From contig JAEZGP010000701.1 in assembly GCA_023437285.1 (NCBI GenBank), forward strand, positions 1 to 8,397: a stretch of DNA of 8,397 nucleotides, given 5' to 3'. Below the pieces are notes generated by a model. That model searched no databases. It was not told where the DNA came from and worked only from the letters and a program-made list of their open reading frames with translations. This document shows positions 1 to 5,718 of this stretch, piece by piece; position 1 is the first letter of the stretch, and every line of letters starts with the position of its first letter. The position numbers and the translations under genes are program-made. Source of the DNA: Actinomycetes bacterium (lineage in GTDB: Bacteria; Actinomycetota; Actinomycetes; Mycobacteriales; Micromonosporaceae).

Positions 1-445
1 GGGTGGCACGGGGTCGCCGGGCGGACCGGGCACCTCGGGCGGGCCGGATGCCCCGGGGGGCACGGCCGCGCCAGGCGGCACGGCCGCGCCTGGAGGAACC
101 GCACCAGGGGGCACGGCCGCGCCTGGAGGAACCGCGCCAGGAGGGCCGGCCGGATCCGGAGGTACGGCGGGATCCGGAGGCACGGCGGCGCCGGGTGCCG
201 GAAGTGCGACGGCAACCGCGACTCCCAAGGCCACTGTTACCGTCCCGAACGTGGTGGGTAAGACGGCCGGTGAGGCGGAGCGGATTCTGACCGGCGCCGG
301 TCTGACCAATGTGGATTTCGAAGGCCCGGGGGTGCCTATCCAGCCGGGCTGGAAGGTGACGAAGCAGTCCATCAAGGCCGGTACGAAGGTGGCGCCGAAC
401 AAGCGGATCGTCATCACGGTGGTGGAGCTGTCCGGCCGAGGCTGA
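1..445 (+). CDS. PASTA-domain protein C-terminus, probably Ser/Thr protein kinase (5' partial)
   Basis: The reading frame is open from base 2 to a TGA at 443-445 and gives the last 147 residues of a longer protein. About 78 residues are a low-complexity linker of Gly, Thr, Ala and Pro with repeated GGTAAPGGTA-like units. One PASTA domain of about 62 residues follows, beginning VPNVVGKTAGEAERIL and ending KRIVITVV, and the protein stops seven residues later. PASTA domains bind muropeptides or peptidoglycan outside the cell and are found at the C-termini of PknB-type membrane kinases and some penicillin-binding proteins. The linker and single terminal PASTA favour the extracellular end of a kinase, but the kinase domain and membrane helix lie outside the window. 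A penicillin-binding protein or a secreted PASTA protein is the alternative. The PASTA call is firm; the kinase call is inference. Confidence 0.7.
   Translation, partial: GGTGSPGGPGTSGGPDAPGGTAAPGGTAAPGGTAPGGTAAPGGTAPGGPAGSGGTAGSGGTAAPGAGSATATATPKATVTVPNVVGKTAGEAERILTGAGLTNVDFEGPGVPIQPGWKVTKQSIKAGTKVAPNKRIVITVVELSGRG
77..142 (+). repeat. 33-bp in-frame tandem repeat in the linker
   Basis: Positions 77-109 and 110-142 are two near-identical 33-bp units, each encoding 11 residues of the GTAAPGGTAPG type. Related shorter pieces lie on both sides (60-76 and 143-185). The unit length is a multiple of three, so gain or loss of a copy would change the linker length without shifting the frame. Codon-level identity suggests recent slippage or duplication. 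Confidence 0.75.
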
Positions 446-458
446 CGGGTCAACGCGC

Positions 459-490
459 GAGGGCCCGGGGCTGCCAGCCGCCGGGCCCTC
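459..490 (+). terminator. GC-rich hairpin, likely terminator of the PASTA gene
   Basis: GAGGGCCCGG at 459-468 pairs perfectly with CCGGGCCCTC at 481-490, a 10-bp stem starting 13 nt after the stop codon. The loop can pair further (GGCT 469-472 with AGCC 476-479). No T-run follows, which is common for actinomycete terminators. It sits between two plus-strand genes, so it would separate the PASTA gene from the phosphofructokinase gene. Confidence 0.65.
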
Positions 491-530
491 AGCTGACCGG
501 GGCTGCCAGCCATCCGGCCCTCGCCGTGAC
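466..530. repeat. Degenerate tandem repeat of about 32 bp
   Basis: CGGGGCTGCCAGCC occurs at 466-479 and again at 498-511. In both copies a related GGCCCTC-containing segment and a GAC follow, so 466-497 (32 bp) and 498-530 (33 bp) are diverged tandem copies. The first copy forms the right side of the terminator hairpin; the second has lost most of the stem. It looks like a duplicated terminator half that has decayed. Confidence 0.6.
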
Positions 531-578
531 CGGGGCGTTTCCGCCTCGTTGCCACCTCGTCTCACCTGTCGCGAGCGC

Positions 579-608
579 TTGACGCGCTCTTGAACGGTGT
601 TGCACGGT
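579..608 (+). promoter_or_regulatory. Candidate promoter giving a leaderless phosphofructokinase mRNA
   Basis: TTGACG at 579-584 lies at -36 to -31 relative to the A of the ATG at 615. A poor -10 candidate, CACGGT, sits 18 bp further on at 603-608. With this geometry transcription would begin at or very near the start codon, which fits the lack of any Shine-Dalgarno sequence there. The -10 match is weak (only A2 and T6), so this is tentative. Confidence 0.3.
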
Positions 609-614
609 TCGCCT

Positions 615-1937
615 ATGACCGACGCGTTGGATCTCTCGGTGAAGACCCTCGGCACGTGCCGGATCCCCTCACCTCTCGGCACGTTGGTCCAGAACCGCCG
701 GTCCACGTTGCACTACGTGGACGAGACCGACGTGGTCCTCTTCGACGACACCCGCACCATGGTGGCCGGGCGGGGGGTGAACGCGGAGGAGTTGCCGGGC
801 TTCGAGCCGGGCGGGCCGCGGGGACGCATCTTCTTCGACCCGTCCAAGACGCGCGTGGGCATCGTGACCTGCGGCGGGCTGTGCCCGGGCCTCAATGACG
901 TGATCCGGGCGATCGTGCTCGAACTCACCAACCGGTACGGCGTACAACGCATTTATGGGTTTAGGAATGGATATCAGGGGTTTGTTCCTAAATATGGGCG
1001 GGCCGTCGTGGACCTCACGCCCGAGGTGGTCAGCGGCATCAATGAGTACGGCGGGACGATCCTGGGCACCTCGCGCGGCCAGCAGGACCCGTACGAGATC
1101 GTGGACTGCCTGGAGCAGCTGAGCCTGAACGTCCTGTTCGTGATCGGCGGCGACGGGTCGATGCGCGGCGCCCTGCGGATCGCCGAGGTGATCGCCGAGC
1201 GCGGCCGCAAGATCGCGGTCATCGGGGTACCGAAGACGATCGACAACGACATTCCCTACATCGACCAGAGCTTCGGGTTCCAGACGGCGTTCGGCAAGGC
1301 GACCGAGACGATCCGGGCGGCGCACGTCGAGGCGCGGGCCGTGCCGAACGGGGTCGGCCTGGTGCAGCTGATGGGCCGGCATTCCGGGTTCATCGCCTGC
1401 TACGCGGCGCTGGCCAACAACGACGCCGACTATGTGCTCATCCCCGAGGTGCCGTTCGCCCTCGACGGCGACAACGGCTTCCTCAGCCACCTGCGCGCCA
1501 GGGTCACCCGTCGCGGCCACGCCGTTGTCGTGGTCGCGGAGGGCGCCGGGCAGGAGTACCTCCAGCACGAGCCGCAGGGCTCCGACGCCTCGGGCAACCT
1601 CAAGTTGCACGACTTCGGCGTCTACCTGCGCCAACGGATCTTCGAGCACTTCGCCGAGACCGGCACCGAGGTCAACCTCAAGTACATCGACCCGAGTTAC
1701 GCCATCCGGAGCGTGCCCGCCAACCCGTACGACAGCGTGTACTGCATCCGGCTGGCGCACGCCGCCGTGCACGCGGCCATGGCGGGCCGCACCGAGATGG
1801 TCGTCGGCCGGTGGCACGGCCGGTTCGTGCACATTCCGATGGCATTGGCGATCAGTTCCCGCAACCAGGTCGACCCCGAGGGCGACCTGTGGATGACGGT
1901 GCTGGAGGCGACCAACCAGCCGCCCCGGTTCGGCTAG
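615..1937 (+). CDS. pfkA: 6-phosphofructokinase, PPi-PFK-like group with ATP-type signature
   Basis: This cytosolic enzyme phosphorylates fructose 6-phosphate to the 1,6-bisphosphate, the committing step of glycolysis. The protein has 440 residues, longer than the roughly 320 of E. coli PfkA, with an 80-residue N-terminal extension typical of the long group. Visible motifs are the phosphate-donor loop GGLCPGLN (87-94), GGDGS (178-182), PKTIDND (206-212, catalytic Asp210), the substrate motif MGR (253-255), PEVPF (Glu278) and YIDPSYAIRS (357-366). PPi enzymes usually carry GGDDS; the Gly at 181 argues for ATP. Lys207 is the PPi-PFK-like residue, and the Gly/Lys pair is known from ATP-using members such as trypanosomal PFK. 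The ATG at 615 was chosen because homology-like sequence (VKTLGTCRIPSPL) starts just after it; a GTG at 597 is possible. Neither has a Shine-Dalgarno. The stop overlaps the convergent gene by 4 bp. Confidence 0.93.
   Translation: MTDALDLSVKTLGTCRIPSPLGTLVQNRRSTLHYVDETDVVLFDDTRTMVAGRGVNAEELPGFEPGGPRGRIFFDPSKTRVGIVTCGGLCPGLNDVIRAIVLELTNRYGVQRIYGFRNGYQGFVPKYGRAVVDLTPEVVSGINEYGGTILGTSRGQQDPYEIVDCLEQLSLNVLFVIGGDGSMRGALRIAEVIAERGRKIAVIGVPKTIDNDIPYIDQSFGFQTAFGKATETIRAAHVEARAVPNGVGLVQLMGRHSGFIACYAALANNDADYVLIPEVPFALDGDNGFLSHLRARVTRRGHAVVVVAEGAGQEYLQHEPQGSDASGNLKLHDFGVYLRQRIFEHFAETGTEVNLKYIDPSYAIRSVPANPYDSVYCIRLAHAAVHAAMAGRTEMVVGRWHGRFVHIPMALAISSRNQVDPEGDLWMTVLEATNQPPRFG
951..998. repeat. AT-rich island with inverted repeat inside pfkA
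   Basis: Only 18 of 48 bases are G or C, inside a gene otherwise strongly GC-rich. TTTAGGAA (960-967) and TTCCTAAA (985-992) are perfect 8-bp inverted repeats around a 17-bp spacer, bounded immediately outside by direct repeats TATGGG (954-959 and 993-998). Eleven of 16 consecutive codons end in A or T, including AAA, GGA, CCT, GTT, AAT and several TTT/TAT, all rarely used in the neighbouring genes. The encoded peptide, around YGFRNGYQGF, is a conserved part of this enzyme family, so an actual insertion is unlikely. It may be an intragenic regulatory site, an mRNA hairpin, or a relic of past recombination. Confidence 0.6.
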
Positions 1938-2413
1938 CGGACGGCCACCTCCTGGCGCGGGTCCTTGCCGAAGTTGGCCTCGTCGTAGAGGACCCAGCTG
2001 GCCACCGAGATCTCGTAGACCCTGTGATGTGCCTCACCGTTGGCCAGGCGCTGCGGGTCGATCGCGTTGGCGGCCTTCGGCCACCGCGTGACGTAATGCT
2101 GGATCTGCTCGTTGATCCCGGTAGTGGGTAGCTCGCGGGCCGTGCCCTTGAACGCCACGCCCTGGACCGGTTGGCCGAGGGCGTCGAGTTCGATGGCCAC
2201 GATCGCACCCGCGACGCGTGCATCGGCGCGGATGTTGGCGCAGTGCAACCGGTTGGGTCGGGAGATGAACCACAGGCGGTCGGGAGTGAAGGCACTCGCA
2301 AACCAGACGTTGCACACGTACGGCGAGCCGTCGCCGTCCAGTGTGGCGAGTTGCACCACCTTACCGGCCGTGACCTGCTGTTCAAGAATGGTACGGGCGT
2401 TGGGCGTCAGCAC
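1934..2413 (-). CDS. Pyridoxamine 5'-phosphate oxidase-like split-barrel protein
   Basis: A 159-residue protein with the sequence pattern of the FMN-binding split-barrel fold: QLATLDGDGSPYVCNVWF (21-38), then RLWFISRPNRLHCANIRAD (46-64), then VAGAIVAIELDALGQPVQGVAFKG (67-90). The C-terminal half (HRVYEISVASWVLYDEANFG) recalls the YhbP/UPF0306 branch. Family members bind FMN, F420 or haem, or are non-catalytic; the exact substrate cannot be read here and I would not call it PdxH. The GTG at 2411-2413 (complement of CAC) was chosen because GGAGG lies 4 nt upstream, although the frame stays open much further. The TAG stop shares CTAG with the pfkA stop, so the two genes are convergent with no room for a terminator. 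The intergenic stretch upstream is shared with a divergent STAS-like gene. A weak -10 candidate, TACGAT on the minus strand, lies at 2445-2440, with no convincing -35. Confidence 0.82.
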   Translation of the reverse strand: MLTPNARTILEQQVTAGKVVQLATLDGDGSPYVCNVWFASAFTPDRLWFISRPNRLHCANIRADARVAGAIVAIELDALGQPVQGVAFKGTARELPTTGINEQIQHYVTRWPKAANAIDPQRLANGEAHHRVYEISVASWVLYDEANFGKDPRQEVAVR

Positions 2414-2525
2414 GTGGCCTCCAGCGCTCGGGGATCCCGATCGTAACGCCGCGTCGCGTGTCGCACACCCACCGTCCCAATGCCACTCACGGCTGATTCC
2501 CAGCTCAAACACAGTAGGGCTCGGG

Positions 2526-2550
2526 GTTTGCCGTAGAGGATGGCGGGAAA
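2526..2550 (+). promoter_or_regulatory. Candidate SigB/SigF-type promoter
   Basis: GTTT (2526-2529) and GGGAAA (2545-2550) are separated by 15 bp, resembling the GTTT-N13-16-GGGTAT pattern of stress sigma factors of the SigB/SigF class. Transcription would begin near 2557, giving a 5' leader of about 55 nt that ends in a good Shine-Dalgarno (2599-2604). The match is suggestive only; GGGAAA is an imperfect -10. Confidence 0.35.
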
Positions 2551-2611
2551 TGACAAGCCCGCTAGGCGAACGCGGTACATCGACGCAGCCCACCAAGTGA
2601 GGAGCCCTGGC

Positions 2612-2968
2612 ATGACCATCGCGAACAATGAGGTGACCGGCGCCGACGACCTGTGGCTTACGGCGGTGCTGCGGCCGGCGGGAGTGCTGTCCGCGTCCGC
2701 TATGGAGCGACTGGCGGACGAGATGACATCCGTCGCCCGTACGGCGAACATCGTCGTGGTCAACCTCGTGGCGGCGACGGTGACCGACGTGGAGGCGCTC
2801 GCCGCGGCCCTCAAGGGGCCCGGGTCGCTGCTGTCGGCCCCCGACAAGTGCCTGCTGCTGGTCGGCGCCGACGACGAGTTGCTGGCCGCCCTGGACCGGG
2901 CCGGTGGCGAGATCGCCGCCATCGAGACCGAACCGTCCCCCGACGCGGACCTCGCGCTCGCGGCCTGA
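2612..2968 (+). CDS. Small STAS-like protein without the usual phospho-acceptor
   Basis: A 118-residue acidic, Ala/Leu-rich soluble protein with no signal peptide or membrane segment. The strand-helix order resembles the STAS fold of anti-sigma factor antagonists: LWLTAVLRPAGVLSASAMERL (about 14-34) for the first strands and helix, IVVVNLVAATVTDVEALAAAL (47-67) for the core strand and following helix, then CLLLVGADDELLAALDRAGG (80-99) for the last strand and helix. Active antagonists carry DSSG or DTSG after the core strand, with the Ser phosphorylated by a partner kinase; here the position reads TDVEA, so that switch is absent. The ATG at 2612 was chosen for GAGGAG at 2599-2604, 7 nt upstream; an in-frame ATG at 2540 has no properly spaced site. 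The gene is monocistronic, with hairpins 50 nt downstream. The fold assignment is inference, and I do not recognise a named family. Confidence 0.75.
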   Translation: MTIANNEVTGADDLWLTAVLRPAGVLSASAMERLADEMTSVARTANIVVVNLVAATVTDVEALAAALKGPGSLLSAPDKCLLLVGADDELLAALDRAGGEIAAIETEPSPDADLALAA

Positions 2969-3019
2969 GCCGGAACGCATCTGAGACTTTCCGTGGGAGA
3001 CCGACATCCCGCGGCGTGA

Positions 3020-3055
3020 GCCCGTCCGATGACGTGGTGGCGTCGGACACCGGGC
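3020..3055. terminator. Hairpin A after the STAS-like gene
   Basis: GTCCGA (3024-3029) pairs with TCGGAC (3043-3048) around a 13-nt loop at 3030-3042. Outside it, GCCC (3020-3023) can pair with GGGC (3052-3055) across a 3-nt bulge. The loop, TGACGTGGTGGCG, matches the loop of the next hairpin at 11 of 13 positions. It begins 51 nt after the STAS-like stop codon and has no T-run, so termination is plausible but not certain. Confidence 0.5.
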
Positions 3056-3074
3056 CGCCGGGCAAGGGTCTCCA

Positions 3075-3121
3075 GGGTCTGGCCTGATCAATGTTGTGGT
3101 GGCGTTGATCAGGCCAGACCC
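3075..3121. terminator. Strong 17-bp inverted repeat, bidirectional terminator (hairpin B)
   Basis: GGGTCTGGCCTGATCAA at 3075-3091 is perfectly repeated in inverted orientation at 3105-3121, with a 13-nt loop (TGTTGTGGTGGCG, 3092-3104). It lies between the convergent STAS-like and GGDEF-EAL genes and would work from either strand. The TGA stop of the minus-strand gene (3111-3109) is inside the stem, so ribosomes finishing that gene cover one arm. No T-run follows on either strand. The TGATCA-centred arms are reminiscent of intergenic palindromes of Micromonosporaceae. Confidence 0.75.
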
Positions 3122-4875
3122 GACCCGGCCGCCACGAGGTCACCGATGGCGCCGGCCGGCCCGGGACGCCCGTACAACCAGCCCTGGGCGGCGTCGCAGC
3201 CGATGGCGCGCAGCCGCTCGGCCTGCGTGACGGTCTCCACGCCCTCGGCGGTGACCGTCAGGCCCAGGGTGTGGGCCAGCGACACGAGGGTGGCGAGGAT
3301 CCGCTCGTCGGTTGGGTTGCCGGTCGCGTCGGGCGAGCGCAGCCCCGTCACGAACTCGCCCGCGATCTTCAATTCGCGTACGGGCAGCCGGCGCAGGTAC
3401 GCCAGGTTGGAGTAGCCCGTACCGAAGTCGTCGATGGCGATGCGCACGCCCCGCGACGCCAGCGCGCGCAGCGCGGCGATCGGCTCGGCGTCCGTGTTCA
3501 TCACCGAGCTTTCGGTGATCTCCAGTTGCAGCCGCGCCGGGTCCAGGCCGGTGCGGTCGAGGACGTCGAGCACCCGGGTGACCAGCGCCGGGTCGTGCAC
3601 CTGCCGGACGGCGAGGTTGACGCTGATGAACCCCTCCGGCTTCGATTCGGGCCACCACCGCGCCGCCTGCGCGCAGGCCTCCTCCAGCACGGCGTAGCCC
3701 AGCCGCAGGATCAGCCCCGTCTCCTCGGCGAGCGGGATGAACTCGCCCGGCGAAAGCCGGCCCAGCCTGGGGTGCAGCCAGCGCACCAGCGCCTCGACGC
3801 CCACCAGGCTCCCCTCGAACAGCGAAACCATGGGCTGGTACTCCACGACGAACTGCCCGTGCTCCAGCGCCGCCGGCATCTGGGCCGACAGGGCGTAGCG
3901 CGCGATCTCCAGGTCGTCGCGGGCCGGGTCGAACAGGGCCCACCGGCCCTTTCCGGCCGCCTTCGCCCACTGCAACGTGATGTCCGCCGCCCGCATGAGG
4001 TCGGTCGGGTCGCGTCCCGCGGCGGGTGACTCGGCGATGCCGATGCTCGCCGTGACGGCCAGCTCGTGCCCGTCGATGTGGACCGGCTCGGCGATGGAGG
4101 CGAGCGCCTCGTCGGCGATCGCGGTGAGTTCGTCCGTGTCGGCGGGGTCGGTGACCAGGATGACGAACTCGTCACCGCCCATCCGGGCCACGAGGTGGCG
4201 GTGTGAGGCGACCCGCTGGCCCAGCCGGGAGGCGATGGCCACGAGCAGGCGGTCGCCGACCCCGTGGCCGAGGCTGTCGTTAATCATCTTGAAGCCGTCG
4301 AGATCGATGAAGCAGATCCCGATCGGGCCGCCGCCGTCGCCCAGCGCCTCGGTGAGGCGGCGGGAGAACAGGGCCCGGTTCGGCAGCCCGGTCAGCGGGT
4401 CGTGGGTGGCCTGGTGCCGGAACCGTGCCTCGCTGGCCCGCAGCGCCTGCTCGGCCTGCGCGCGCGCCGCGAGGGCCGCCTGCCGGATCGTCTCCTGCTC
4501 GTCGAGCGTACGGTCGCGGATCGCCTTCGCGTACCCGGTGGCCAGCGAGCCCAGCAGCCGACCCAGCCGGTCGGCGTCGTCGGGCGTGGCCGCCCCGAGG
4601 TCGCGCAACATGCGCAGTTGCATCACCTCGATGGTGCGTCCGAGCGCCTCGGCCGCCGTGAAGTTGGCGGCCACCAGGTCGGTGCCGACGTCGTAGCCGA
4701 TCTGCGGCGAGAACGGCTCCTGGGCCAGCGCGGCCGCGAGCCGCCCGGTGAGCCCGGACAGGTACCGCTCGACCTCGGCCACCGTCAGCGGCACGTAACA
4801 GGTGCCGGTGATCGCCTTCGTCCAGGCGCGGGCGAAGGCGGCCACCCCGGGCGAGCCCGGCGCGCTGTCGGTCAT
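3109..4875 (-). CDS. GGDEF-EAL cyclic-di-GMP cyclase/phosphodiesterase, cytoplasmic
   Basis: A 588-residue protein with no membrane segment. Residues 1-120 form a helical N-terminal domain of unknown ligand; 120-153 is a signalling helix (RDRTLDEQETIRQAALAARA). GGDEF occupies about 155-317: FIDLDGFKMINDSLGHGVGD (189-208) and GGDEF (233-237) are intact, so c-di-GMP synthesis from two GTP is expected. The inhibitory RxxD site is absent (SHRH at 224-227). EAL occupies about 330-575: EAL (361-363), Asn420, EITE (452-455), DDFGTGYS (482-489), Lys503, EGVE (544-547) and Gln564 are present. The usual KID motif reads KIA (503-505), so hydrolytic activity is less certain. The ATG at 4875 overlaps the methyltransferase stop as ATGA, indicating translational coupling; an upstream in-frame start at 4965 would extend 30 low-quality residues into that gene. 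Hairpin B ends the transcript. Confidence 0.93.
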   Translation of the reverse strand: MTDSAPGSPGVAAFARAWTKAITGTCYVPLTVAEVERYLSGLTGRLAAALAQEPFSPQIGYDVGTDLVAANFTAAEALGRTIEVMQLRMLRDLGAATPDDADRLGRLLGSLATGYAKAIRDRTLDEQETIRQAALAARAQAEQALRASEARFRHQATHDPLTGLPNRALFSRRLTEALGDGGGPIGICFIDLDGFKMINDSLGHGVGDRLLVAIASRLGQRVASHRHLVARMGGDEFVILVTDPADTDELTAIADEALASIAEPVHIDGHELAVTASIGIAESPAAGRDPTDLMRAADITLQWAKAAGKGRWALFDPARDDLEIARYALSAQMPAALEHGQFVVEYQPMVSLFEGSLVGVEALVRWLHPRLGRLSPGEFIPLAEETGLILRLGYAVLEEACAQAARWWPESKPEGFISVNLAVRQVHDPALVTRVLDVLDRTGLDPARLQLEITESSVMNTDAEPIAALRALASRGVRIAIDDFGTGYSNLAYLRRLPVRELKIAGEFVTGLRSPDATGNPTDERILATLVSLAHTLGLTVTAEGVETVTQAERLRAIGCDAAQGWLYGRPGPAGAIGDLVAAGSGLA

Positions 4876-5678
4876 TCCTTGCGTCCCACCCCGCCCAGGA
4901 CGCCCGTGCGCTCCGGGTGCTCGCCCACCTCGTCGGGGGAGTCGGGCCGCCACTCGGGGACCCACACCACGCCTGGCGCGACGAGCGTGAAGCCGTCGAA
5001 CAGCGCGGTGAGTTCGGCGCGGGTGCGCAGCGTCAGCGGGTTCGCGGTGCGGTGGTAGACCGCCTGGCCGGCGGCGCCCTCCTGCGGCCGGCTGTCGGAC
5101 GAGCCGTGGCTGATCACGAGGTAGCTGCCGGCCGGCACGGCGTCGCGGAAGGCGCGCAGGATGCCGGCCGGGTCCTCGTCGTCGGACACGAAATGCAGCA
5201 TCGCCACCAGCATGACAGCGATGGGCTGGTCGAAGTCGAGCAACGCGCGCACGTCGGGGTCGGCGAGGACACGCTCCGGCCGGCGGCCGTCCGCCTGGAT
5301 GACCGTGGCGTTGTCGTTGCCGGCCAGGATCTTGCGGCTGTGCGCCACCGCCACGGGGTCGATGTCGACGTAGGCGACCCGGGCCGTCGGATCGGCCTGC
5401 TGGGCGATCTCGTGGACGTTGCCGAGCGTGGGGATCCCCGAGCCGATGTCGAGGAACTGGCGGATCCCGGAGTCGGTCAGGAACCGCACCGCGCGGCGCA
5501 GGAAGGCGCGGTTGGCCCGCGCCCCGACCTCCACGTCCGGGATGACGGCGCGGATCTGCTCCACCGCGGCGCGGTCGGCGGCGAAGTTGTGGTTGCCGCC
5601 GAGGTAGTAGTCGTACATGCGCGCCGCGCTCGGCCGCTCGATGTCGATCTCCGCAGGTGCCCAGTCCGGTCGTTCCAT
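4872..5678 (-). CDS. SAM-dependent methyltransferase, DUF574 family
   Basis: A 268-residue soluble protein of the actinobacterial DUF574 (Methyltransf_19) type. The opening DIERPSAARMYDYYLGGNHN (12-31) and RANRAFLRRAVRFL (54-67) are characteristic of that family. The SAM-binding Rossmann core is visible: motif I FLDIGSGIPT (75-84), the acidic end of strand 2 in YVDIDP (103-108), QADGRRPE (128-135) and the later strand around IAVMLVAMLHFV (153-164). The acceptor substrate is unknown for this family. The ATG at 5678 is preceded by GAGGGA 5 nt upstream; a TTG one codon earlier is less likely. It lies 78 bp downstream of the VOC gene on the same strand and overlaps the GGDEF-EAL gene by 4 bp, so the three may share a transcript. 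Confidence 0.9.
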   Translation of the reverse strand: MERPDWAPAEIDIERPSAARMYDYYLGGNHNFAADRAAVEQIRAVIPDVEVGARANRAFLRRAVRFLTDSGIRQFLDIGSGIPTLGNVHEIAQQADPTARVAYVDIDPVAVAHSRKILAGNDNATVIQADGRRPERVLADPDVRALLDFDQPIAVMLVAMLHFVSDDEDPAGILRAFRDAVPAGSYLVISHGSSDSRPQEGAAGQAVYHRTANPLTLRTRAELTALFDGFTLVAPGVVWVPEWRPDSPDEVGEHPERTGVLGGVGRKE

Positions 5679-5718
5679 CAACGTCCCTCAGCGTGCGGTG
5701 GAATGATCAACACTATTG

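Noticed and set aside
951..998. Miniature transposon insertion in pfkA
   Set aside because: The inverted and direct repeats look like one, but the encoded residues are conserved in the enzyme family and the frame is intact, so inserted DNA is unlikely.
669..1832. Minus-strand open frame opposite pfkA
   Set aside because: Antisense shadow of a confidently identified enzyme; the translation shows only low-complexity Asp/Val/His/Ala-rich sequence.
2414..3091. Upstream extension of the split-barrel gene on the minus strand
   Set aside because: The frame is open but crosses the STAS-like gene and the divergent promoter area. GGAGG before the GTG at 2413 gives a domain-sized protein.
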